A DNA stretch of 30,011 nucleotides from JBOICV01 sp050740255 (GTDB taxonomy: Bacteria > Pseudomonadota > Gammaproteobacteria > Nevskiales > JBOICV01): the NCBI GenBank assembly GCA_050740255.1, contig JBOICV010000076.1, positions 1 to 30,011 on the forward strand, written 5' to 3'. Each line of letters starts with the position of its first letter. Position 1 is the stretch's first letter. Positions 8,035 through 14,994 of the stretch are shown one piece after another. Below the pieces are notes generated by a model that was not told the origin of the DNA, did no database searches, and saw only the letters and a list, made by a program, of their open reading frames with translations. A program made the translations under genes and the position numbers.

Positions 8035-9303
8035 TCACAGCCGCCCCCGGAACGCCAGCACCGGCTGCAGCAGCCAGGCCCACAGAGGTCGCTCTTCAAG
8101 AATAATGTCCGCGTCCAGCAGCATCCCCGCCTGCAAACTCTGCTTGCGACCGCGCGCCTGGATAGTTTGGCGATTCAGCACCGCGGTCACGCGGTACACC
8201 GGTTCTGTCAAAGTGATTCCAACGGCAAGGTCTTCGGGCCGCAGCGTGGTGCGGCTGATGTCCTGCACTCGGGCCTGATACACGCCGTATTGCTGATACG
8301 GAAACGCCGCGTAGCGCAAGCGCACCTGCTGCCCCACGCCGACGAACCCGATCGAACGGCTGGGCACCAGCAGTTGTGCAAGCAGCGGCGCGTCCTCGGC
8401 TACGATCGCCAGCAGCGGCTGCGCCGGATTCACGGGTTTGCCGGGTTCGATCTGCAGCGCGGTGACGATGCCGGCGATCGGCGCCGTCACCGCATAACCA
8501 CGCTCGATTTCGTAGCTTACAATTTGACGTTTGATCTCAGAGATTCGATTTTCCAGCTCCACTTTTCTCTGTCGCGCTTGCGCAGGCTGCTGCTTGAGTT
8601 CCAGTTCCGCGTCTTTCAGTGCGCTGGCGGCAGTCGCCAATGATTTGGCCAGCGCATGTCCTTGCCGTTCCAGCTCCAGAAGCCGCTGCTGGTGCGCGGC
8701 CAGTTCCACTTCCGTAACAGACCCCGACTGATGCAACTTCTGGTAGCGGGCCAGCACGGCTTTTACGCTGGCGATCAACTGTTCCAACACCGCCTTCTCC
8801 GCCTCTGCGGAACGCAGTTCCTGTCGCAGGCTGGCAATACGATCGGTAGTACGGGACTTATTCGACGCGCTGGTTTCTTCCTCGCGCGTCACGCTATCGC
8901 CCAAGCGTCCCTGAGCTTCGGTCAATTCGCGCAAGATTCGTTCGAGCACGCTCTTGCCCTCGCTGTCTATGAGCGCTTGTTCCGCGGAGATCAAGGCCAG
9001 CGTCTGTCTGAACTTGACTCGTTGACCCTCCTTGACCCGGATCATGTCCACCTTGCCGGGACGCGCGGCAAAGACTTTCACGACGCCGCGCTCCGGTTCC
9101 AGAAATCCCGGCACGGTCTGCCGCGGCGCGTAGCCGCCGAAGCCGAGCAGCAAGCCCGCGCTTACGAGCGCGGTGGCCGAAATCGCGGAGGCATAAAACA
9201 GTAAACGAGGTGACCGGATGATGATCCGGCCCTGGAGCTTCGCGTGCTTCTCCTGTATCGCTTCGGGGCGGAAAAGCGCGGTGTCGCTCGAGCCCGGATT
9301 CAT
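8035..9303 (-). CDS. HlyD-family periplasmic adaptor (CvaA-like)
   Basis: Membrane-fusion protein that links the inner-membrane ABC exporter to an outer-membrane channel. The 422-residue protein has a short cytosolic N-terminus, one transmembrane helix (about residues 33-57) and a barrel/lipoyl-like start (FLEPERGVVKVFAARPGKV). A long heptad-rich coiled coil follows (about 125-255, with many Leu, Glu, Gln and Lys), then a returning lipoyl half (GYAVTAPIAGIVTALQIEPG) and a beta-barrel domain. This is the layout of adaptors from colicin V-type secretion. It lies 25 bases after the rhomboid gene and 94 bases before the exporter, on the same strand. The ATG at 9303 has only a weak ribosome site, so translation may be coupled to the gene before it. 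Confidence 0.92.
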   Translation of the reverse strand: MNPGSSDTALFRPEAIQEKHAKLQGRIIIRSPRLLFYASAISATALVSAGLLLGFGGYAPRQTVPGFLEPERGVVKVFAARPGKVDMIRVKEGQRVKFRQTLALISAEQALIDSEGKSVLERILRELTEAQGRLGDSVTREEETSASNKSRTTDRIASLRQELRSAEAEKAVLEQLIASVKAVLARYQKLHQSGSVTEVELAAHQQRLLELERQGHALAKSLATAASALKDAELELKQQPAQARQRKVELENRISEIKRQIVSYEIERGYAVTAPIAGIVTALQIEPGKPVNPAQPLLAIVAEDAPLLAQLLVPSRSIGFVGVGQQVRLRYAAFPYQQYGVYQARVQDISRTTLRPEDLAVGITLTEPVYRVTAVLNRQTIQARGRKQSLQAGMLLDADIILEERPLWAWLLQPVLAFRGRL

Positions 9304-9328
9304 GTCAAGGGCGGGAAGGTTCCAGCCG

Positions 9329-10519
9329 TTACACCAGATACCAGTGTCTGGCGAAGACCGCGATCAGTGCCAAAACGAAAACGCCCGCGGATAGCCGCCC
9401 CAGCAAAGGAAGAAGAGTCGAGAACTCGGTCTGCATGCGGCCGGTTGTTAGGAATCCGATGACCAACCCTGCGATCAAACCGCCCATATGAGTAGCATTG
9501 TCAATCTGCGGCATCAGCAGGCCATAAAAGAACATGAGGCCGACATTAACGAAAATAAAACTGGCAAAGTTGCGCGGCAACACGGTTCGAAACCGCCAAC
9601 CGAAGGTCGCTAAAAACCCCACGAGCGCAAACGCCCCGCCGGACGCGCCAACGGAATCCACTGGGTTGAACAGGACGCTGAACATGCCGCCGAGCAGAAA
9701 GCCGGCCAAGGTGATGAACGGCACGCTGCCGCGCGGCGCCATGACTTCAACCTGCCAAGCGCATACGTAAAACATCAGCGCATTCATCGTTACATGGAGC
9801 GTGTTTCCGTGAATAAACGGGGCGGTGGTAAGACGCCACCACTCACCATTTCGAACGGCCTCTTTAGCCAATCCCGCAGCTTGGAGAGACGAGATGTCGG
9901 GCGTGTAAATCTGAAGAACCCATATGAGGATGAGGCTCAAGGGCAGAATGTAGCGCCAGTGGCTCTTCTGACAAAGAAGCCAAAAGCCATAACGCGCCGA
10001 GGTGACTTGTTGTGCTACATAGGCTGGCGAAAACCTCCTTGCTTGGTCGAAGTCGTAGGCCGTGATTGCAAACAGCCCAAGCACAGCGGTCAGACTTAAA
10101 CAGAAAATTGCTAGGTTCGTTTTATCAAGTCTCGTCCAATCGAGGTCAAATAAAAGAACCGGTAAGACCATGCCCAATATAGCCAGGCCCACAATTAATG
10201 TCGTGTAAAACAATACGCGCTTCGCAGTCGATATCGCGCGCACCTTGCATACCGCGTGCAAAGAAGGAAATTCAATCGGTGGCAGCAAGCGCAGCCGCTC
10301 TGGCGTCCACACTAAGCTAATCATGTGCCACGTATCGTTACGCAGGGCTTCGTCCAGCTTTTGGGCGCTACATGGGTTAGTGCTGCCGCGACGATAACCC
10401 TGGCGATACCCGTACAACGAACCTTCCACTCGGGTCGGAAAATTCGAATCATCCATCCACGGGGCTACTGTTTTCGTGATGGCGGACGGCACCTGTGGCG
10501 AATGAACAGGGTCAGTCAT
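9329..10519 (-). CDS. rhomboid-family intramembrane serine protease within the microcin-like operon
   Basis: Membrane-embedded serine protease. After about 95 soluble residues come two transmembrane helices, a second soluble stretch, then the rhomboid core. The core has GEWWRLTTAPFIHGNTLHVTMNA (the usual H-xxx-N region), catalytic serine in GASGG near residue 290 and catalytic histidine in NATHMGGLIAG near 344; one more helix ends the protein. The key residues are intact, so it should be active. I start it at the ATG at 10519 (396 residues). An in-frame GTG at 10555 lies inside the terminator stem and is less likely. Its position between precursor and export genes is not that of a housekeeping rhomboid. 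It could confer immunity, as CAAX-type membrane proteases do beside Gram-positive bacteriocins, or process a component. That role is inference. Confidence 0.9.
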   Translation of the reverse strand: MTDPVHSPQVPSAITKTVAPWMDDSNFPTRVEGSLYGYRQGYRRGSTNPCSAQKLDEALRNDTWHMISLVWTPERLRLLPPIEFPSLHAVCKVRAISTAKRVLFYTTLIVGLAILGMVLPVLLFDLDWTRLDKTNLAIFCLSLTAVLGLFAITAYDFDQARRFSPAYVAQQVTSARYGFWLLCQKSHWRYILPLSLILIWVLQIYTPDISSLQAAGLAKEAVRNGEWWRLTTAPFIHGNTLHVTMNALMFYVCAWQVEVMAPRGSVPFITLAGFLLGGMFSVLFNPVDSVGASGGAFALVGFLATFGWRFRTVLPRNFASFIFVNVGLMFFYGLLMPQIDNATHMGGLIAGLVIGFLTTGRMQTEFSTLLPLLGRLSAGVFVLALIAVFARHWYLV

Positions 10520-10544
10520 AGGTCTATTGGAAAAGGGATGAAAA

Positions 10545-10575
10545 AATAGGGCCACCGATTCTCCGTGGCCCAGTT
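10545..10575 (-). terminator. hairpin terminator between precursor and rhomboid genes
   Basis: On the minus strand GGGCCAC and GTGGCCC form a seven-base stem (10549-10571), followed by a TATTTTTTC run. This is the form of a Rho-independent terminator. It stands 48 bases after the precursor stop and just before the rhomboid start, so partial read-through would yield much more precursor messenger than exporter messenger. Confidence 0.65.
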
Positions 10576-10619
10576 TTTATACTCTCGTTGGCGAATTTAC
10601 AACTTCACTCGATGTTTTT

Positions 10620-10952
10620 TCAAAGTCCGAAGCAGGTTAAGGTGCTAATCGACGTGGCCGACTCAAAGATACACGGCACGGGCACAGGAATGACAGGCGG
10701 CGGTAGTGGGAGGGGGAGGATAGCACCGCCGCCGCCTCCACCAGCTGCGGCGCTATTCACCAACGCTCCTCCGCCGGCTAATGCGGCTCCGCTTGCAAAG
10801 ATCAAACCCCCGGCTAGCTTCGCTTGTGGAACCGGTGCCTGCATTACCTGCACACCAACTCCCATAACGATACCGCCCAAGCCCATAGCAGGATCACCCG
10901 GTCCAGCACTCCCAGCTACAAAATCAATTTCCTGATGCGTTAACTCGCGCAT
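10620..10952 (-). CDS. colicin V-like microcin precursor (double-glycine-type leader)
   Basis: A 110-residue small protein preceded by a strong ribosome site (AGGGAGG, four bases before ATG). The N-terminus MRELTHQEIDFVAGS fits a C39-cleaved leader when cut after S15: Leu at -12, Glu at -8, Ile at -7, Val at -4, Gly at -2 and Ser at -1. Colicin V has the similar MRTLTLNELDSVSGG. The predicted mature part (95 residues) is Gly/Ala-rich with a hydrophobic middle (LAGGLIFASGAALAGGGALV), then a Gly tract, a Pro-rich section (LPLPLPPPVIPVPVP), and a terminal loop between C94 and C107 ending in FGL. Colicin V likewise ends with a two-cysteine loop one residue from its C-terminus. The likely job is a secreted antibacterial peptide exported by the C39 transporter downstream. 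No classical immunity gene is visible nearby. The target is unknown. Confidence 0.75.
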   Translation of the reverse strand: MRELTHQEIDFVAGSAGPGDPAMGLGGIVMGVGVQVMQAPVPQAKLAGGLIFASGAALAGGGALVNSAAAGGGGGGAILPLPLPPPVIPVPVPCIFESATSISTLTCFGL

Positions 10953-10993
10953 ACATCCTCCCTATCTTCTTCCGTCAGAGTGACGGCGCTGAC

Positions 10994-11025
10994 ATACTAA
11001 TCCCCCCCCCCCCTTGTAAAGTCAA
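10994..11025 (-). promoter_or_regulatory. presumed promoter of the microcin-like precursor with poly-G spacer
   Basis: On the minus strand TTGACT (11025-11020) is a good -35 match. TAGTAT (10999-10994) is a 4/6 -10 match, but the spacing is 20 bases. The spacer contains 12 consecutive G (11013-11002). Loss of three G would give the ideal 17-base spacing. An alternative ATTAGT at 18-base spacing is weaker. The ATG is about 42 bases further down. Confidence 0.4.
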
Positions 11026-11098
11026 GCCGGCGGGGCGGGCGGGGCTTGCGGCAGTGCACAAGGCCGCATTGAAGTGGCCGGGAAATTCGGTAATCAAG

Positions 11099-11244
11099 CG
11101 AGATCGCCACGGGCCGAGTCTGTCCCCGGATCGAGTCCGCGGCAGGCTCTGAGTCTGCCGAAGGAGCCCTCGCGATGACAAGCATGTTCTGAGTCCTTCG
11201 CAAGTGGGTTGTCATTGCGAGCCCGAAAGGGCGAAGCAATCTCG
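11099..11244. repeat. long inverted repeat, family A copy 2
   Basis: Same arms as the copy at 5645: CGAGATCGCCACGGG on the left and GGGCGAAGCAATCTCG on the right, with CCCTCGCGATGACA and TGTCATTGCGAGCCC inside. The centre is longer and holds two variants of the CTGAG...TCGAAGGA motif, one of them GCTCTGAGTCTGCCGAAGGAG. The two copies flank the microcin-like operon at its two ends. Confidence 0.85.
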
Positions 11245-11351
11245 TTTTTCGCCAGGCTCGCGGCTTCGGCTTGTCAGGTTTTGGCTGGGGGCTGAGGGGC
11301 TGCGCCGCTATGCCGCAAACAGTTAAAATGACCGCATCGAGGAACCCCGTC

Positions 11352-11582
11352 ATGGCTACTACTGCCGATTCCATTACCCAGCGCCTGCACGCGGAGATTG
11401 ATCTGGTCCCGCAGAATCGCCGTGAGCCGTTGCTCAAGATTGTCCACGCTTACCGTGAGGCGGTAGACGATGAGATTGAAGGTGACGATCCGCGGGAGTC
11501 GTTGCGGCAGGCGATTCGCGACGTGAAAGCGGGCCGCACCTATCCGATCAAGTCACTTTGGGATGGGATCGACGCGAAGTGA
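11352..11582 (+). CDS. putative type II antitoxin
   Basis: A 76-residue acidic helical protein beginning MATTADSITQRLHAEIDLV and ending with an AIRDVKAGRTYPIKSLWDG segment typical of small antitoxins, whose tail wraps the toxin. The ATG at 11352 has a GAGGAA ribosome site seven bases upstream; an in-frame ATG at 11328 lacks one. Its stop overlaps the GTG start of the RelE-like gene (GTGA), so the two are translationally coupled. I do not recognise a named DNA-binding fold in the N-terminal part. By position and partner it should neutralise the toxin and repress its own promoter. Confidence 0.75.
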   Translation: MATTADSITQRLHAEIDLVPQNRREPLLKIVHAYREAVDDEIEGDDPRESLRQAIRDVKAGRTYPIKSLWDGIDAK

Positions 11583-11911
11583 TCCGGGTTGTTTTTTCCG
11601 CTGAATTCAAGAGTGCGCTGCACCGCCTGTCGAAGAAGTACCGACACATTCGCTCCGACATCCAACCGATCCTCGATCAACTTGCTGCGGGCGAAACGCC
11701 GGGTGATCAAGTCCCAGGAATCGGGGCGACGGTCTACAAAGTCCGGGCGGCGAACCAAGATGCCCAAGTCGGCAAGAGCGGCGGATACCGCGTGATCTAC
11801 TACCTCCAAACCGATGCGCTGCGGGTACTGCTGACGATCTACTCCAAATCGCAGCGGACCGATATCACCATCGGGGAACTCAAGAACATTCTGGCGGATT
11901 TGCCGCGGTAA
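11579..11911 (+). CDS. RelE/ParE-family toxin
   Basis: A 110-residue basic protein with the RelE/HigB-like pattern: an N-terminal VVFSAEFKSALHRLSKKY helix-rich start and a later KSGGYRVIYYL ... LLTIYSKS beta-sheet core, ending in a short helix. Members usually cleave ribosome-bound mRNA or inhibit gyrase; which applies here cannot be told. The GTG start at 11579 overlaps the antitoxin stop by four bases; a TTG codon at 11558 is in frame but lies inside the antitoxin gene. The pair sits alone between repeat elements, as is usual for mobile toxin-antitoxin modules. Confidence 0.85.
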   Translation: MIRVVFSAEFKSALHRLSKKYRHIRSDIQPILDQLAAGETPGDQVPGIGATVYKVRAANQDAQVGKSGGYRVIYYLQTDALRVLLTIYSKSQRTDITIGELKNILADLPR

Positions 11912-11982
11912 CACGCGCCGGCCATCGTCTTTCAGCGACGCAGCTCCGCCGTTGTGCTCCATACACAGGGATCAAGGCCGGT

Positions 11983-12030
11983 CTACCCCTCCCACAACCC
12001 CTCCCCAACCCCTCCCACAGGGGGAGGGGC
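11983..12030. repeat. CCCCTCCC/GGGAGGGG palindromic repeat
   Basis: Three CCCCTCCC units are followed by ACAGGGGGAGGGG, giving a hairpin between the toxin gene and the RND exporter gene. It matches the family at 7986-8018 and the copy inside lpdA. It could act as a stem-loop at the end of the toxin messenger. Confidence 0.75.
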
Positions 12031-12182
12031 TTCTCCGTCGTTGACGGCGCTTGAGCCTCTAGCTACCGTGAACGGCGGGGGAGGAACCCCGCACGCTCAA
12101 ATCCGTTGTCTGACGACATAGCCGTGTTCAGTAAATAGCCACGGCAATGAGCGCCGCACTTAGAAAATAAGAGGAATCGCTG

Positions 12183-14768
12183 ATGCACGGTGACGCTCGT
12201 GGGGCCTTTTCCCAGTGGTATATCCGCGTCACCGAGCCGATCATCTTCGGCAAGCGGCGCCGCACGCTGATCGTATTGTTTCTGCTGACCCTGTTCATGG
12301 GCTGGCAGGCCTCGCAACTGCAGGTTGATGCCGGTTTCGAGAAACAACTGCCGTTGGGCCATCCCTACATCAAGATTTTCAAGCAGTATCAGAAAGAATT
12401 CGGCGGCGGTAACCAAGTGCTGGTCGCACTGGCGCACAAGAAAGGCGACATTTACCAGCCCGAGTTCATGAGCACGCTGCGCAAAGCCACCGACGAGGTG
12501 TTCTTCCTGCCCGGCATCGACCGTTCCCATACCAGTTCCATTTTCACGCCGGACGTGCGCTACCTCGAAGTAGTGGAGGGTGGCTTCCAGGGCGGCAACG
12601 TGATCCCGGCGGATTTCAAGCCGGAGCCGGAAATGCTGGTACGGGTGCGCAGCAACGTGAGCAAGTCCGGCACCATCGGCCGCCTGGTGTCCAACGACCA
12701 GACCGGCGCGATGATTTTCACCGAGTTGCTCGACATCGATCCCGTTACCGGCAGCGAACTGGACTATTTCAAGGCGGCGGAAGGCCTGGAGGAAGTGCGC
12801 CGCAAGTTCACCACGCCGAAGCTTTACGAATACCGGCTGAAATCCGACGAGCCGCCGCTCAAGGCCGGCGAGGTCGTGACGCGCGGCTATGAGGATTTGC
12901 GCGGCTGGAACTTCTTTGTGAAGAGTTTCGAGGTCAAGACGACCGGCGCGGACGGGGCGCAGGAAACACGGGTGCTGCGCGGTTGGGATCTGGAGGTGGC
13001 CGAAGTCGCCAACCCCGATTACAACCCCGATGTGGACATCCACATCATCGGCTTTGCCAAGGTGGTCGGCGATATCAATAACGAAATCGCGGAAGTGGTC
13101 GGCTTCTTCGCGCTGACGCTATTCCTCACCTGGATGCTGCTGTGGCTATACACCGGCTCGCTGTTCATCGCCTTGTTGCCACTGTCCTGCGGCGTGCTGG
13201 CGGTGGTGTGGGAACTGGGCATTCTGCACCTATTCGGTTTTGGGCTGGACCCCTTTGCCATTCTGGTGCCCTTCCTGGTTCTCTCCATCAGCGTGTCGCA
13301 TGGCGTGCAGATCACGAGCTTCTGGCTGTACGAAGTCGCCGATCACGAGCGTGACAGCTTCGAGGCTTCGCGCGCCACTTACCGGCGGCTGGTCATCCCG
13401 GGACTCACCGCACTGCTCACCAATGTGGTGGGCTTCGCCACCATTCTGTTGATTCCGATCGGCATCGTGCAGGAGATGGCGATCAACGCCTGCTTCGGTC
13501 TGCTGGCCGTGATCGTCTGCAAGAAAATTCTGCTGCCTTGCCTGCTGTCCTACGCAAAACTGAACGACCCGAAAGCGTTTCGCGCGCACCAGGCGCGGCG
13601 CGATGCCTTGTTCGATCCGATCTGGCGCATGCTATCCGCCATTACGCTGCGGCCGATCGCGGCGGTAGTGCTGGGGTTGGCCGCCGCGACTTACGGCTGG
13701 GCGGAGTGGAAGGCCGAGGAACTTAAGATCGGCGAGCTGCACGCCGGCGTGCCGGAGCTGCGGCCGGACTCGCGCTACAACCTCGATTCCGCAACCGTAG
13801 CGAAGGAATATTCCATCGGCGTGGATATTCTCAAGATTATCGCCAAATCGCATGCCGAGGGCTGCATCGATCACGCGGTGATGGACACGGTAGACCGTTA
13901 TAGCTGGCGCATGGAGAACACCCCCGGCGTGCAGTCCACGCTGTCGCTCGCGCAAGTCGCCAAGCTCGTCTACACGGCTTTCAGCGAGGGCAATCCCAAG
14001 TGGCGCGTGGTCGCCCGCAACTCCGGCATTCTGGCGCAGAACGTGACGCCCTTTCCAACCTCCAGCGGCCTGCTCAATAGCGACTGCAGCGCCATGCCGG
14101 TGTTCATCTTCACCGCCGATCACAAGGCCGAAACGATAGACGGCATCGTCGCCGCCACCAAGGCCTATCAGGAAGAGCTGGGGGCGAGTCCGTCCGTCAC
14201 TTTCGAGTTGGCCACCGGCAACGTCGGCGTGATGGCCGCGGCCAACGACGTGATCAAGGAAACCGAACGGCCGGTGCTGCTGTGGCTTTATGGCTGCATC
14301 GCCTTATGCGTGTGGGCGTCGTTCCGCAGCTTCGCCGGCATGATTTGCGTGCTGGTGCCGCTGGCGCTGGTGTCGGTACTGTCCTACGCCGTAATGGTTT
14401 ATCTGGGCATCGGCGTCAAGGTTTCCACCCTGCCGGTCGCCGCCTTCGCCGCGGGTATCGGCGTGGACTACGGCATTTACATCTACAGCGTGCTGGAAGA
14501 ATGCATCAACCAGAAGGGCATGACGTTGCGCAAGGCGTACGAGCAGACCCTGCATCAAACCGGTAAAGCAGTGATATTCACTGCACTGGCGCTCGGTGCA
14601 AGCGTCTGCACCTGGCTGCTGTCGGGCCTGCAATTCCAAGTAGACATGGGCATTCTGCTCACCATCATGTTCCTGGCCAACGCGGTCGCGGCGGTCGTGT
14701 TGCTGCCAGCCTTTGCCGCCTTCCTGCTCCACGCCAAACCGGAAGCCGAAAAAACCGTCGCCGCATAG
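12183..14768 (+). CDS. RND-superfamily (MMPL-type) exporter
   Basis: Large inner-membrane transporter of 861 residues with the two-fold RND layout. There is an early helix (about residues 24-43, TLIVLFLLTLFMGWQ), a long periplasmic loop to about 295 and a first block of helices (about 300-460, with the sterol-sensing-like LVLSISVSHGVQI region). Another helix at about 490 precedes a second periplasmic loop, and the last helix block is at about 695-850 (AAFAAGIGVDYGIYIYS). This family of predicted exporters moves lipids, sterols or hopanoids, driven by the proton gradient; the cargo is unknown here. An AGAGGA ribosome site precedes the ATG by about eight bases. The gene converges on a DUF1329 gene, a frequent genomic partner of such transporters. 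No adaptor protein is encoded beside it. Confidence 0.9.
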   Translation: MHGDARGAFSQWYIRVTEPIIFGKRRRTLIVLFLLTLFMGWQASQLQVDAGFEKQLPLGHPYIKIFKQYQKEFGGGNQVLVALAHKKGDIYQPEFMSTLRKATDEVFFLPGIDRSHTSSIFTPDVRYLEVVEGGFQGGNVIPADFKPEPEMLVRVRSNVSKSGTIGRLVSNDQTGAMIFTELLDIDPVTGSELDYFKAAEGLEEVRRKFTTPKLYEYRLKSDEPPLKAGEVVTRGYEDLRGWNFFVKSFEVKTTGADGAQETRVLRGWDLEVAEVANPDYNPDVDIHIIGFAKVVGDINNEIAEVVGFFALTLFLTWMLLWLYTGSLFIALLPLSCGVLAVVWELGILHLFGFGLDPFAILVPFLVLSISVSHGVQITSFWLYEVADHERDSFEASRATYRRLVIPGLTALLTNVVGFATILLIPIGIVQEMAINACFGLLAVIVCKKILLPCLLSYAKLNDPKAFRAHQARRDALFDPIWRMLSAITLRPIAAVVLGLAAATYGWAEWKAEELKIGELHAGVPELRPDSRYNLDSATVAKEYSIGVDILKIIAKSHAEGCIDHAVMDTVDRYSWRMENTPGVQSTLSLAQVAKLVYTAFSEGNPKWRVVARNSGILAQNVTPFPTSSGLLNSDCSAMPVFIFTADHKAETIDGIVAATKAYQEELGASPSVTFELATGNVGVMAAANDVIKETERPVLLWLYGCIALCVWASFRSFAGMICVLVPLALVSVLSYAVMVYLGIGVKVSTLPVAAFAAGIGVDYGIYIYSVLEECINQKGMTLRKAYEQTLHQTGKAVIFTALALGASVCTWLLSGLQFQVDMGILLTIMFLANAVAAVVLLPAFAAFLLHAKPEAEKTVAA

Positions 14769-14816
14769 GCGCTTATTTATCCGCGGCATGGATGCCGGGT
14801 GGTGTCTCAGTTTGCC

Positions 14817-14883
14817 GTCACACCGGCGCAGGCCGGTGTCCATGGGCTTAAAAAGGCTGGATTCCGGCCTCCGCCGGAATGAC
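14817..14883. repeat. CCGGCxxxxGCCGG-type inverted repeat, full copy
   Basis: GTCACACCGGCGCAGGCCGGTGTCC on the left and GGATTCCGGCCTCCGCCGGAATGAC on the right form two hairpins joined by a short spacer. It is the same element as at 3265-3345. It lies in the gap between the converging RND and DUF1329 genes. Confidence 0.8.
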
Positions 14884-14950
14884 GAACTCGGGGAATCCAG
14901 GGCCAAACAGAGACACTACTGGACGCCGCGTTCTGTTACGGGGACGTAAA

Positions 14951-14978
14951 GAAAAACCCGGCTCGCGCCGGGTTTTTT
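14951..14978. terminator. bidirectional Rho-independent terminator
   Basis: AAAAACCCGGC-TCGC-GCCGGGTTTTTT: a seven-base CCCGGCx/xGCCGGG stem with A and T runs on its two sides. It can serve the RND gene ending at 14768 on the plus strand and the DUF1329 gene ending at 14995 on the minus strand. Confidence 0.9.
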
Positions 14979-14994
14979 GTACAGTCGGTTTGGC

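Larger units (their letters stand above)
10953..11351. other. intergenic region between microcin-like operon and toxin-antitoxin pair
   Basis: About 400 bases with no gene on either strand. From left to right it holds the leader and presumed promoter of the precursor gene with a 12-base C run (G on the transcribed sense), a GC-rich stretch, the second copy of repeat family A, and the short upstream region of the antitoxin gene. Confidence 0.7.

Noticed and set aside
10520..10555. GTG start for the rhomboid gene, 12 codons upstream
   Set aside because: It lies in the stem and T run of the hairpin terminator and encodes residues not expected at the N-terminus; the ATG at 10519 is simpler.
10588..10935. 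Plus-strand open frame opposite the microcin-like precursor
   Set aside because: Pro/Ala-rich complement of the Gly-rich core, with no ribosome site; the minus-strand frame has a strong ribosome site and a leader.
12063..13043. Minus-strand open frame of 326 codons opposite the RND exporter
   Set aside because: Antisense to a clear membrane transporter; biased His/Gln/Val/Leu content typical of shadows.
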